From Archegozetes longisetosus (taxonomy: Eukaryota > Arthropoda > Arachnida > Sarcoptiformes > Trhypochthoniidae), in assembly GCA_018873245.2 (NCBI GenBank), contig JAEMBT020000001.1, positions 15,634,220-15,698,219 of the forward strand: a DNA stretch of 64,000 bases, read 5' to 3'. Shown piece by piece: positions 1-12,800 of the stretch. The translations under genes were made by a program, and so were the position numbers. The notes under the pieces are model-generated. The model made no database searches, was not told the DNA's origin, and worked only from the letters and a program-made list of their open reading frames with translations. How positions within the stretch are numbered: the first letter of the stretch is position 1; the number at the start of each line of letters is the position of its first letter.

Positions 1-450
1 CGTTGGATTAACAATCGATAGAATATATTAAAAAGCAATGAATCGATTATTTTGTTCGCATCCGTTGCAAGCATCGAACGCAACGTTTTCACACTTAATC
101 GATATTCAGTTTCAATACAACTCATTTGATTTGACGTTGATTTAATTATCAAAAATTTATTATAAACACTGATTAAAAGGTAATCAATTAATTTGTTTTC
201 ATCAAAATATTCATCACATTTAAGGTTGAATTGACTTAACGATTCAAACCATTGTTTGGACTATTGAGTAATTAGAAAAAATATCAATTAATCACTGTTT
301 CGTTAATTATTTTACATTCGTTAACATATATCAAAATCTAATCGAGTGTCTGAGAAACGGACTAACAGTCAAATCACTTCAACGACTGTTTAACTGTTGA
401 CTAAATCACAAGAGAAATGTTCAAAACTATCAACCATTAGTTCCAATTGA
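1..450. other. Left-edge non-coding stretch
   Basis: AT-rich DNA with no long open frame on either strand. It ends at the in-frame stop (448-450) that precedes the RFC1-like BRCT frame. If that frame is a last exon, its intron or upstream exons lie here or beyond the window edge. I see no strong polypyrimidine tract, so no acceptor can be named with confidence. Confidence 0.4.
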
Positions 451-960
451 AAGACGAACAAACGAGGTGGTTCTCAACCAAACGGATCGAAGCTGTTGCC
501 AGACATTGCTGACAACTGTCTCAAAGATATGACGTTTATGTTGACTGCAATTCTTGATTCTATTGAACGCAAAGATGCCATCGAATTAATCGAGTCATGT
601 GGTGGCAAAGTTATGAACACTTTGGGCAAGAAGTGCGAGTATTTGATTGCTGGAAGAAACCCTGGAATCAAAACAATACGAATGGCTTTCGATTCAAATA
701 AGACTATTTTCAATGAGAAGCAGTTCTTCGATTTGGTTAAGAATAACACAAAATCTACGAACAAAGCGATGATCAATATTGAAACAGTTATGATCGATAG
801 CGTTAATTGTGATGAAATCACGCTTAAAATTTCAACAATTCGTATCAAAGTTGAGTTTCAGACAAATCATATCAAAGAAGATAATGCCGACAAAAACAAT
901 AAGAAGGATATCAGGTTTGCGATAACAAACACAACTAAAAAGACAGACAAAGAGCAATGA
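451..960 (+). CDS. RFC1-like BRCT domain protein, partial or solo (start uncertain)
   Basis: The frame is open from 451 to the TGA at 958-960 (169 codons). The first ATG in it is at 529, inside the start of the conserved domain, so the true start is probably a spliced upstream exon. The translation carries the landmarks of the BRCT domain of replication factor C large subunit (RFC1): an RGGS..GSK lead-in, an NCLKDMTF strand, the DSIERKDAIELIE helix, GGKV, then a KKCEYLIAGR strand and a final helix ending FFDLVKN. RFC1 BRCT binds 5'-phosphorylated double-stranded DNA ends and belongs to the sliding-clamp loader. About 60 lysine/asparagine-rich residues follow, then a stop; the AAA+ ATPase and C-terminal regions of RFC1 are absent here. 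It could be the last exon of a truncated paralogue, a small functional gene or a decayed duplicate. The domain call is fairly firm; gene status is not. Confidence 0.6.
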   Translation, partial: KTNKRGGSQPNGSKLLPDIADNCLKDMTFMLTAILDSIERKDAIELIESCGGKVMNTLGKKCEYLIAGRNPGIKTIRMAFDSNKTIFNEKQFFDLVKNNTKSTNKAMINIETVMIDSVNCDEITLKISTIRIKVEFQTNHIKEDNADKNNKKDIRFAITNTTKKTDKEQ

Positions 961-3199
961 ATCACTTTATGCTTACTGTTTTGTTTATAACTAAGGTTTT
1001 GATTTTTTTAATCATAATATTCTTTATGTGTGCCTCAAATTTATAACGAATCATAATTTTATTCTTATATCATTTTCTTATATAATGCGTAACATTCATT
1101 ACAAAAACTTTGTTTTCATTGATCGATAGATCCATTAATTCAAATAGTCTTTTACTATGGAAATAAATAGTAATATAATCGAAGTACAATTTTAATAGAT
1201 TTTGTTCAAATCCAAGAAATAGCTTTGAATTGAATTATTTAATGATTGAGAAGTAATCTAAATGTGTGTGGATTTATGTCTCAAAAGGATGTGATGGCGT
1301 GTTCAACTTATTGAGAATGAGGCTGTTCTACATATAGAACAATTTGTTTAATCAATTCTATTTATGATGGAAAACATATTATTTGATGTGAAACTCGACA
1401 AAAAATCAATTTCAGCTTAAATGGATAGATAAGTGAAAAAATCGAAACTTGTCCTTAGAATGGAATAATATATACTTTAAAACATGAGTTATGAAGAGAA
1501 AAATAATAAAAAGATTGATATAATTTAGGTTTGATAGTGTTTTGCCTGAAAAGTGCATAAGTAAAAGAAATAAGATATAAATATTTTCGTATAAAATAAA
1601 AGTTATTCCAGGAATGAGATTCATTTACAACAAATGGTCATTTGGGAGAAATGGAGAGAAAGTGAAGAATTATGTGATACTCGTTCTCACCACATATAGG
1701 ATTCCGACTATTATGCGATCAACATTTGTGCTGATAATGGCTTCCATTTGATTCCTATTCGCTAATGACCTCATGAATCCAAAATAGAGAACAGACTTTT
1801 AAATTGGTTAACACATCAGTGGCGTAATTAACAATTCACTGCTTTTATGCTAATTAAACTGAGGTTCAGTTACAAAGTTTTCACTATTGAGTCAAAACAA
1901 CTCTTTATTTTGAACAATGAATCAATTTATTCAACCATAAAGTATATGAATTTTCTTTTCTTTATCTGATGGTTAGTGCTTTTCAGATTCAGTTCCTAAG
2001 CATAACTACATTTGTATGACATGAATAACTTGTCTGAAACAACATTTTAAAAATTGATTCATTATGTTCTAATATGGACGTTCTGTAAGTACAGTCAAAT
2101 CTATCTGGCCTGAACATTTAGCTAAATGCTTTTAAAAATTAATAACAATTAAGTCATATTTGTATCGTTTTGAAAAGTACTTAAGTGCATGTAGACGACA
2201 GGTTTTACTGCAATAGGTTCAAAATTGTCACTAAGCCATATTTGAACCTTAACTTAATGGACTTTGAGGTATCGAATATTACCAACTTCTCACTTAATAA
2301 TATGATTCATACTCTAATTTAATTTATTCGTTCGTAAATAATTTGAAATTCAAAAAACTTGTGGATAACTGTCGAGCCAAGTTTATGATTTTTGTTGGAG
2401 CAAAAGTAGCATAATTTATGTTTTTTTTATTTTCGTCTCTAATATTCAGAATATATTCAGAACAGATTCTCGAGAGGTTTCTCAATCTCTTCATTGAATT
2501 CTAAAATATTGTTAAATTTGAAAAATTATTCAAACGATCCTTTTTGTTGTCAGAACAGTTTTAGACTATTAAATTGAAAAAATATGATTAATTTGATATC
2601 ATTTGACTCTTAGTTAGCTCGTCTTTGACGATAAATGTGAATGATTTATAAGTTTTAAGATTCATAAGCTTGAGGAACAGATGCACTGATTATCGATCAT
2701 CTGTCGAGTATAGAAAAGTTTAGTTGCTTTCACACTGAAAGTTGTAGAAAATTCGAGTCCAAACTTAATCTGTAAATCAGTCCCACACTACTGATTAGGG
2801 ATCAGAAGTAGTTAAATGAGCACTAGAATGAGATTCATTCGTTTGGTCATAATGTATAATAAGAGTTGAGGGAATCGATTCGCTCAAACAATTCTTTGCA
2901 AGTGAAACATGTGTAATGTGCAGTGCAATCAAATTTATTAAATAATAAATGAGCTCTTATTTAATGCAAGCAAATTCAGTGTTGGTGCGCGGCTATAATT
3001 TACATATTATAACTTTAGAGCATCACCTGTTCTGCTTATATATACAGCCAAGCGTTCAATGAATAGATCCTATTTTAATCTAACCTGAAATTCAATATTC
3101 CATGTGAATATATAGCATAAAGCAGTTGTTAACCTTTGATTGAGTGGCACAAAAATGTGTTGAATTGAAGCTGTTATTACAAATGATAATAACTGCAAT
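961..3199. other. Intergenic spacer between two convergent coding regions
   Basis: AT-rich sequence with no open frame that looks like protein. It holds the presumed 3' UTR of the BRCT frame at its left; the neuroligin 3' UTR lies beyond its right end. No repeat family was recognised here. Confidence 0.4.
1162..1167 (+). terminator. Candidate poly(A) signal for the BRCT frame
   Basis: AATAAA lies about 200 bases past the BRCT stop codon, at a plausible 3' UTR distance. In DNA this AT-rich the hexamer is common by chance. Confidence 0.3.
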
Positions 3200-3205
3200 T
3201 TTATT
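3200..3205 (-). terminator. Candidate poly(A) signal of the neuroligin gene
   Basis: AATAAA on the minus strand about 280 bases beyond the neuroligin stop codon, implying a 3' UTR of about 300 bases. The hexamer is frequent in AT-rich DNA, so this is only plausible. Confidence 0.3.
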
Positions 3206-3486
3206 TAATAACTTGATTTATATAAAAAAATACATTTAACTTACAATAACTTACACAAAAATGTCTCATATATCTGAATAAATGGTACAAATATAATACA
3301 ATAAGACATGAGATAGAGATGAAGTAAAGTCTAACTTTGAGATACAGTTAAATGGTTTTTATAAACGGACCAAGTAAATCTATAGAAAATCAAAGCTTAT
3401 TAATACTCTTATCAAAAAAGCATTTAACTGCAAGTTCAAGTTAGACACAGTAATAGAAACATATGAGATCTAACTAAGAAATAGAC

Positions 3487-3834
3487 TCAAACTGCCATTT
3501 CTTTGGCAAGAGAGTTATGTTCGATATAAACAGGAATGCGTTTGAGATCGTTAGTTAAGGGTAAAGGCACTTGAGACGGTTGATCTTGAGAAGTCTTTCT
3601 GGCGATAGTGGGAACAGTAGGTACCGCAACTTTTTGCGCTCTCTTCAGGCTGTTGGTATTGCCAACATTATTAGACATATTATATTTGCTATTCTTGTAC
3701 TGATAGTAGATATTATCGGATTGATCGATACAGTCAGATTGCATCATATTACTAATTGGTGATGGAATTGTCATTCGAGATACGTTTGGCTGATCCATCT
3801 TATCCGATAGCATAAAGCTTTCGTCTTGCGAGGA
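3487..3834 (-). CDS. Nlg: Neuroligin coding exon 11 (cytoplasmic tail)
   Basis: Residues 808-922 plus the stop. The tail is S/N/Q-rich with a proline-containing segment [18 protein letters not shown]. It ends [11 protein letters not shown]; this terminus fits a hydrophobic-x-hydrophobic (class II) PDZ ligand rather than the S/T-x-V form of vertebrate neuroligins. Whether it binds PDZ proteins is inference. Confidence 0.88.
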   Translation of the reverse strand, partial: SSQDESFMLSDKMDQPNVSRMTIPSPISNMMQSDCIDQSDNIYYQYKNSKYNMSNNVGNTNSLKRAQKVAVPTVPTIARKTSQDQPSQVPLPLTNDLKRIPVYIEHNSLAKEMAV

Positions 3835-6800
3835 CTGAACATCAAAGTATAACAAGAAAAGAAAAAGTGTTATTGTTTAGACATTACTCAATCGTATGAG
3901 TGGTGTATAGCTATTGTTAGGCTAAGCGGACATGCGATCCAACGATGCGTAAGAATGCGTTCGCTTAAACTGCTTTTCTAGGACGACATCACATGCAAAA
4001 TCAATATTTACATCAAACAGATAGCCAAAACCCGTATATGTTATGAGAGACAAATTATTCAAATAAGTTCAGCATTGGATGTAATCACCAGCTTCCTCTA
4101 AAATGACTCAAATACAGTTTAAGCTAAACTTTTAATTGGCATTAGCTCTGAGCAAAAATTAACTTTTTCCCCAACAGTTTTAAATCAGAAATTATATAAT
4201 CCACAATTAATTATATCTTTTAGAAATAATAAACTTGCACATAATTGGCGGCAAAACATCATAAGTGAATATAGTGAGTATACTTTAGTGATGAGAAAAC
4301 TTAAACAGAATATTCTTAGATTTAGGGACCAATTAGGTGGAAGAAGTTGAGTTAAATACTTACAGCAGTATCACTTTTTTGCCTTTGATTATTTTGTTGA
4401 GCAATAGTCCTATTTTTGTCTAATTGATAATAAACTCCGGCAAATATAAGCATATTAAGTATGAGCAAAGAACAGCCAATGGCAATAGTCACTGATAGAG
4501 CAGTAGAATAATTGCCATTTTGCACAATAATAGAATTAGAAGTAGTATTATTAACATTTCTAGCTGGAAATGCTGTTGGATTATTGATATCACTAATTGA
4601 TGTAGTTGTCAATTCGACCACTTCTGTTGTGATGCTGGTCGAAACGTGATGTAGTAATTCAGTGGTGGCACTAATCACTACGTTTGGGGAAACTGTTGGC
4701 AAAGGGGCCAAAAACTTGAACGCTATTTGTCTCACTATGCCGTCATATGTCGCCAAATTTTCGTGATCTGTCAGCAAATGGTGTCTTAGATATACCTGTT
4801 CTTCTCCCGGATGATGAAGACGTGGTATGAGATTTAGCCAAAATGATAAACGGTGACTGTGGTAATGGTCACGAACTTTGGGCTTAAGTCCTTATTAATT
4901 AAGAAATAAATAAAAATGTACGTTAGTCTTGATTTAGAAATATATTCTGTTTGATTGATTGAGAAATATGTTAAATAGTGTGCCCAAACATTTGAACAAA
5001 TTAGCTAAATGATCACTAATTATTTGTGTCTCCTGGAGCAATTATATGGTATTAAGTGTGCTATGTTCAATCCAATTATAAGTTATGCTTAAGTGAAAGA
5101 ATGAGAGAAAAATAAATTACCGATCGTTAAGTACTTTCTCTGAATGGGATCATAAGTAGGCCAAACGACATTGTCGTAACGCATTTTAGAGTTTGATCCT
5201 GAACCTAGAGATCGATCAGAGCTGCTGTGCGATGAGTCGGAATCGTGAGGCCAGATATTAGGATCACTGGAGAGAACGTAATAAAGTTAGTCTCAAAAAA
5301 TACGAAACAATACACAACTGCATTATTTCCAATTACAAACTACTTTTGATATTAGCGATTTATCGATTTTACAACACCAGACCCTACAACTAATTCTTCT
5401 ACTTAGGAGACTTTGTTTTTTTTCATTACATTTGCTATTCAAAGAATGCAATTTATAACTCAATTTCAATTCCTCTCAACCATTAAGAATGAGAAATTAG
5501 GATATATTGTGAAATTTTTTATAAACTACTTTCCTAATAGGGTTTGCCAGAATGTGGTAGAGTTAGAATGAAAGAATTAAAAAGAACAAAATAAACAGAA
5601 TAAGCAACATAAGATCATAATGATTAGAGTATTTTACTAATTGGGTTGGGAGTATTTATGGCGATATAATCTCAGCGGGTGATGAAAAACGAGAGGAGAA
5701 AAAGCAAAGAACAAGAATTTATTAATTTGTGACAAAAAGAAATTAGACTATTATTAAGTTAAGATAGGATTGCCTTTAGGCCAGAAAGAATGTTAAGTTA
5801 CCCGAATTTAGCAAAATTAATCCAATAAGTCATGAAAGCTTCCGAAAGACTGACTTCAGCTTTGCTATAATTAGTTGCAAAATGTGCCATTGATTTTGCC
5901 AATAAGTGATAGGATAGCGGAGCCCCAAACATATACGCCAGTTCTTCACTATGAGAACAGCTCTGTCTTTGATGAACTTTATTACTACCGCTCTCCTCAT
6001 TCTAATAAATTCATAGACAACTTATTAAATATTTATCAGTTAATAAAGAACAAAAACTATATTAAAGCTTATCTCGTATGAGATTAACAATTGAATTATT
6101 TATTCCGGTGATATTCTGGTGAATAAGAGAAAAGAAACTCAGATAACCTTTCAGGTGCGCTCTTTCTGTCCTTATTATATCGATTATATTTACAAATAAT
6201 TGCTAGACTTGTATAGCATCAGAATGTGGACTCAAGGGTAAAATAGACATTAACAGTGTATAACACCGATATACCTGATGCAAAAAGACATAGAAGAATG
6301 TTTTGCCAGTGACTGTTGGGGACGATGATGACTCGTGTTGGGTTTGAGCAGAATGCAAATCACCGGTTTGAATGAGAGGCGATACTACTAATGAATCGCC
6401 AAGTATATCAGCCATCGATTCAAGTATGTTGATTGGCTGCTCCACTGGACGTGACCAATCCGTATATTCATTTATCAATGTTAGAAATATAGCCTACAGA
6501 ACAACGGAGTCTGTACACAACTACTACATACAACATAACCTAACCTAACATTTGGAAAGCTTGAGAAATGACTTTACATATAGCATAACCTAACTTAACA
6601 TTTGGATAGCTTGAGAAATGGCGTAATTTGACGGCAAAATTCGTAACCCATTAAAGTAAGATCTGTTGTGTAAATATTATTAACTTTAAGTTTTCTATTT
6701 TTGATATTGTTTGAAAATGTTTCTATTCATAAGACGTCTGATAAAAATTTGATGCGCTATGAGTTCTCCTATTGTATGGCATAAACTGAGAAATGTTTGA

Positions 6801-9800
6801 GCAGAAGCTTAATAAAAATTGATTTGGTTTAAGGTTCGTGTTCACAGAGTGGCAGAAAAGAGCGAATTTACATCTGTTTCGTAACCAGTGAAACAATTGT
6901 AAGCTTCCAGAATGATTAATATGAGAGCTAAACTAAAAGCAATTAACGGTTTAAACAAGCATGAAATATTCTTATATTAGAAACTCTAGCTTTAGATTAA
7001 ATCATTCATTTGATAATTCATTTTCCTAATTTATAGCTCTGTTATTGATTAGCGTTTTGGTCATTTTTCAACTTTCAAATTAAGTTATTTCTGACAAACT
7101 GTTAGCTTATATGAACTTTGAAATAACAAAAATAATATAAGAAAAAATCCATATTTTCCTATTTGCTTTTATAATCAAGTCTAAAATGAATTTGGTAACA
7201 ACTAAACTTTCAATATGGAAAATCATGCTTTGTTTCAAATGCTTTGTAATCAACGGAATATTTATAACTAGAAAATGAGTGAAACAGTTGAGGAAATTAG
7301 GAGTTTAAATGAAAAGCTATGCGAGACTTAGCTCGTATTGTGACACATTTATCTATTAATTGTTCAGACTTGACAGCTAAATTTAATTAAAATTATTTTA
7401 AATGCAATTTTGTATTTCTCAAAACTCCCAAACTTTTTCTCAAACTACTTAATCAACAGTCCTCGTGTAGTGCTTCAATCTAAACTAGTTCCAGTTTACG
7501 CATATTTTTTCCAATTTCAGGTTATGTCTTCTCAAAAGTTTTAATTTTCTTAACGCAGAAACAAATCAACACAAAACCTGAAACTTGAATATATGCGCAG
7601 AGTGGAAATGGAGTAAAATATAGTGAAAACATGACCTGAAAAGCAAGCTGAAAAATTTGAAAACCAAACTAAGCAAAAAACAAAAAACTCTCGAGGAAAG
7701 AGTGAAATAAATGAAGAAAAACAGAACTAAAAAATGCTTTCAAGCGAAGCAATCATTAATCACCTGTTGGTGAAAATCAAACAAATTTCTGACAAGAGTG
7801 CGAAGAATTCGATCTCTTCTAGAGGTATCGATGCCATGTCTTTCTTCGTTCGCAGTGAAAAGACAGGGGCCTTCGAGTCTGTTGACTCCAAATAATAAAT
7901 CGTATTGAGTGCCAACACTTTGGACCACTTTATTCAGCTTAGTGTTAGTGTTGCCACTACTTGGCATTTGATGTTTCCGAGGATCAGAAGGCACTACAAT
8001 TGAATCTATGATTGGACCGAAAGCTGTCAAATGATCAGGAATCCTTAAGTCTACCCTCAGTATGTCTTCCACTTTCTTCTTTCGAAGGCAATCAACAATT
8101 GAGTCCTAAGCCGAAAAGCATAGCATATCTCTTAATAGTATTATCGACGAATCGCAAGTTATTGTATTAGGAGATAAGGGGATGGCAGAAATGCATAATC
8201 AAAACTATTCTTTACATGATTTGGACATTTTAATGCTTGAGCTAAATTTTTTGCGTATAAATCGGTGTCTCTAGCGATAGCCCACGGACTTAATGCTGAA
8301 CCGCTCATTAGAATTACTCTTGAAAATAGACCTGAAAAATAAAGCCATTATTTCTCATTTTTCATCGAAAGTAGTTTTGTTAAAGTGAAGTCATTCTTGC
8401 AATCTATGAACTATTTTTGTATTAATCATCAAAACGCTTGTGTACTGTGACTCAAAGTTTTGTTATTTTGCTGATAACTTCATTTTTAAATGAACTCATG
8501 TCCGGAGCGACATTAGAAATATAGTATTATAGTTAGAACTACTTCATGAGTTTTAGCTGTTGCTAGTGGTTAAAATTTTCTCATTCAAAAGCTCATGAAT
8601 GTTTATTGTACATTTTGAAACCTAATGATCCTTGATAGCAACAACAAAAAAACTGTTGTAATATTAATCTCCCAGTGATGCCTATCAATTTTTTGCCACA
8701 TTCCTAATTTGCTCTAATTACTATATTGATTATGAAACAAGTTTTTAAACGTCTCCTATATTATGATCTGATGATAAACTTGCCATCACGGTACATCAAC
8801 TCTGGTTGCTGTCGACGATTATTAAGTTTTTGGGTGTAGAGTTGGCGCCTACTTAGTTTAAGCTTACTTTACATGGGTTTAGGATTAAAACATTTTGATA
8901 AAATTCAGGAAATTGTGATAAAAATAGCCTTTAGGATAGGTTTTCTATTATGACATTCATTCTGTTAATTGTCTGAAAATCCAATCAAAACTAAATCACA
9001 TGCATTTTGAATATTGTAAACTCTAATTTATAAGCTTTGCAGGGAAGTAGCTTTTGAGGATTTAAATGCTTTAAAAGATCATATTTAATTATTTAAATCT
9101 TAATGTGTGCTGAAATTACGGCATCGATTAGAAATGTTTTCAAAATAACTTATCGTAATGAAATCTAAATTGTGAGCTAAGTCATAAATTTCATTAGACG
9201 ACAAGTCAAACCTCTAGCCATTGGAGAAATCATTAAAAGATGAGCGCAAGCAGCTCCATATCCATGTCCTATTATCGTAACATTATTTGGTTGACCACCG
9301 AATTCTCCAATATTTTCTTGAATCCAATGTAGAGCTGCCACCTGATCCATTAGACCGTAATTGCCTCTAACAGTCCCGTCAACCAAAACTGGCAAAAATC
9401 CTGACACGAGAAACGGAAATGCTATGCACTAAATATCTGTTACGGATATTAGCTGTGATTTTTCTCAGACTAGAGATAGGTTTGTAAGAAAATGACTAGG
9501 AAATAAAATCTAAAAAAACTTATTATCATAACGCAATTCATTCAATTATTTGAAAGCATATTTGGTTTCTATTCATAAAAGGCATCATTTCGTGAATGCA
9601 TCTCAACAAAGACTATGTGTTGAGACTATATTTTAATTGAATACTAATTAATCTTTTTTGAGAGCATGATTACTATGGTGTGGAAATCGCGGGTGTATGA
9701 AATATGATAATTACGAAACCAGAGGTAGAATTTGAGGCAATTATCAGGCATAAATAATTAATATCTATAATTAATATTTATGGTAACACAACATGAAAAC

Positions 9801-12800
9801 AGATGTGTAGAGCCCTATCTCTATTGACGACACATTATTATAAGAAGATAAAATAGCACTATTTCCAGAAGAGAGCCTTCCGCCACTTCATTTCTAGATG
9901 ACATTATAGGACGGATTAATGGTGTTATAAATATTATTTGTGTCATGTTTTCTATATGGGAGTCTACAGTAATAGTGGCGTAAACTACAATTAAGAAAAT
10001 CTCTCTTTGGGACACATTGATTATTATCTCAATTCGAGTCTAACGCTTCTTAATTAAATTACCATTTAATAACTCACAAGTTTCTAGAGTGATAGATATC
10101 TTTATTTAATTATTGGTTACGTCACATAACAGTTAGAGATGTTAGATCAATTGGCTAAGAACGTGCTCAATTTGTAATTTTGGACCACTTGAGAGTCATA
10201 CACATCGAGGAAATTGATTTTCATCAATCCCTTTAAGAATAGTATCAGTCATAATGAAATATTGGTACGTTTCATTATATTTTCATGAAATAAAGTCACC
10301 ATAATCACACTTTTCGTAACAGTAGTACCGTACAAGTTAAGCATTTTTCTACTTTAGTCTAATCTGAAACTAGTCTAACCTAACATAAAACTAGTTCGAT
10401 CGAATAGATATTTCTATCTTATTTAATATTCAGTTTTCAACATAACAGATTTCCTGAAAATTTCTAAAAACTAATCAGAAGATGAGTTGAACAGGGTCTA
10501 ATAGGAGTGAAAAATAGATTTTCGGGTGACATAAGATAGTAATTTGGGTGGCTTTTGTGAAGAGCAAAATTACTGGAAACGCATCACTCTCTTTCGCATG
10601 TATAGGAATTGATGCGTTTGCATAACAGATGTTGTCTGCCATATATTTTGACATAATTCATGATATCTACAAAAATAAATGCTAAACTTCCCCAAATCGG
10701 AAGAGATTAAGGGGAGAAAAACTAGAACATCGAGAAAATAGGATAAATTCAGTGAATTAAACTTGAAGTTTGAGCACTTAAGTGATAAAAAGTGCAATTC
10801 TTCCATAGATTGGCTTAGAGTGAAAAATAGTGAGACCAATAGGAAAAAAATTAAAGTCTAAAACCTAATAAAAAAAAGTTTAGATTTTCCATTAGAAGCT
10901 GATTCAATCGAGTTTTTTGTAATTCTTATCATTTAGTACCAGTTTTATAACTTATAAGTGTTATCATTGATGCTATAAATTAGAAAATTTCAAAATTTCA
11001 AAATTTCAAAATTTCAATTTTCAATTATTTTAAATACAATTAAATTGAAGAATTAAGCTTCGATTACACCTTCACTATTAATAAAACTAATAAATCGAAC
11101 AAAGTTATTAATGATCAAATACCTAATATGCCCAAGCGATAATTAAGAGTGACGATAATGACTTGACCAAAACTGGCCAAAATGCTGCCATCGTATACAT
11201 TGCCTGAATTCCAATCGTAAGATTCTCCATGAATGAATAGAAGTACTGGCACTTTGTTGCTTATAGTCGTTGTCGATGCAATTTGCGGACCTGTGATAGA
11301 TAGACATTAAAATAACTCTGATTTATTCAAGCATTAAACTCAAAATGCATTACGTGGACAAATGACCGACTAGGCATTAGCTATATTCAATGCGATTGTT
11401 ATATGAAATATTACTAAAAACACTTTCAATTATAATTCAAATCAGATGGAGACTAAGTGTTCTCGTACTCCATCTTTTTATTTTTCTAGATAAATATCAA
11501 TCTATTTTTATGTTCATTTTTCACTTAATCTCAATATAGATGACTTGAATTAAACAAAAGCCATTTGTGACATATGAAAGTTTAAAAAGCAATTGTTTAC
11601 CAATTAGATAGCATAGCTTGAGGGATTATGACTTTAAATAGCCCATTTTCTGATTGAATCTCTACTTGTCAATAAGTGAAAAAAGAGACTAGTTTGATGA
11701 CTAGCCATTTGAAATGTTATTATCAGAAAATGTTACTTTAAGCCCACTATCTCCACTAAATTGTCAAATATTAAAACTCTAGACGACAAAAGCGCTCGCT
11801 TTTCTCAAAGGTTAGTCTTATCTGAAATTAATCGACTCGCGATTCAATAACACAGTTGAAAATAGAGGAAATATTGATTAAATAATAATGTTTGGGAATA
11901 AACTTAACAGATTTTTGTAGTCTTATTCTTTTGTTATCAGTCTGCTTGACATAACTAATGCTTTTTTCAGGCAATTCACTATTGATTTAGTAGTTTTTGT
12001 GAAAAGCAATAAATCTAAAAATTATAGAAAACCTAACTTTGAAAATGGGTTTCATATCAGTATTATTGATAATCTGAATTAATTCATGATTCGTGTTACA
12101 TTAAGGTTAGATACACTTTCATCAATCAATATGAACTCTGAACAGAACATCGATAGTGAAACATAATTTGATTGATAACATAAAACCTCGACTAGAAGTC
12201 ATGTTAATTTTCATTAGAAGAAATACGAGTCTATATGCATTTCAGGCTAACAACAACAATAACCGATTCATCAATTAGTGACAAAAACTGTTCATTTTAA
12301 TGATTTATAATTCTATGTTTTGTTAGGGATCCATTCAAGCGATTTGGACTGAATGGTAAGCTGTGAAAGACTCAAAGGATTGGAAGAAGGGACTCGTGAT
12401 TGAGCCTCACAAAAAAGTTTGCTTCTCAAACATATCTCAAAACTGATATTTTGATTGGCTTAAACTTGTAAAGTAAGAGAAAAAAGTATTGTCTCTTGTG
12501 CTTCGATGAAAAACCTGTCTAAAGAATGATAAAGTGGAGCAAGGTTTTTTCTCTTAAAACGTTATTTCTAAAAAATGTTCAAAACTATGACTGATTCTAA
12601 AGTTTTTCTTTTCTTCCAAAACTATATTAATCATTTGAAGATAACAGTTTGATCATTTTCACATAGATTTATTAGAACATTTTTCAGCATGAACATCTTT
12701 GATGTTCATGTGTTTATTAATTTTTGCTTCAATTGGTTGCAATCATATTTGATTTTGATGCGAATACTCTATTTTGTTGTTGAACATGTTTTATTAATAC

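Noticed and set aside
474-848. 124-codon minus-strand frame opposite the BRCT frame
   Set aside because: It is the mirror of the RFC1-like coding strand and its translation shows no domain.
9177-9407. Reading the esterase-like exons as a carboxylesterase or acetylcholinesterase gene
   Set aside because: The elbow has Gly in place of the catalytic Ser, and the stalk, membrane span and cytoplasmic tail follow; this is neuroligin architecture.
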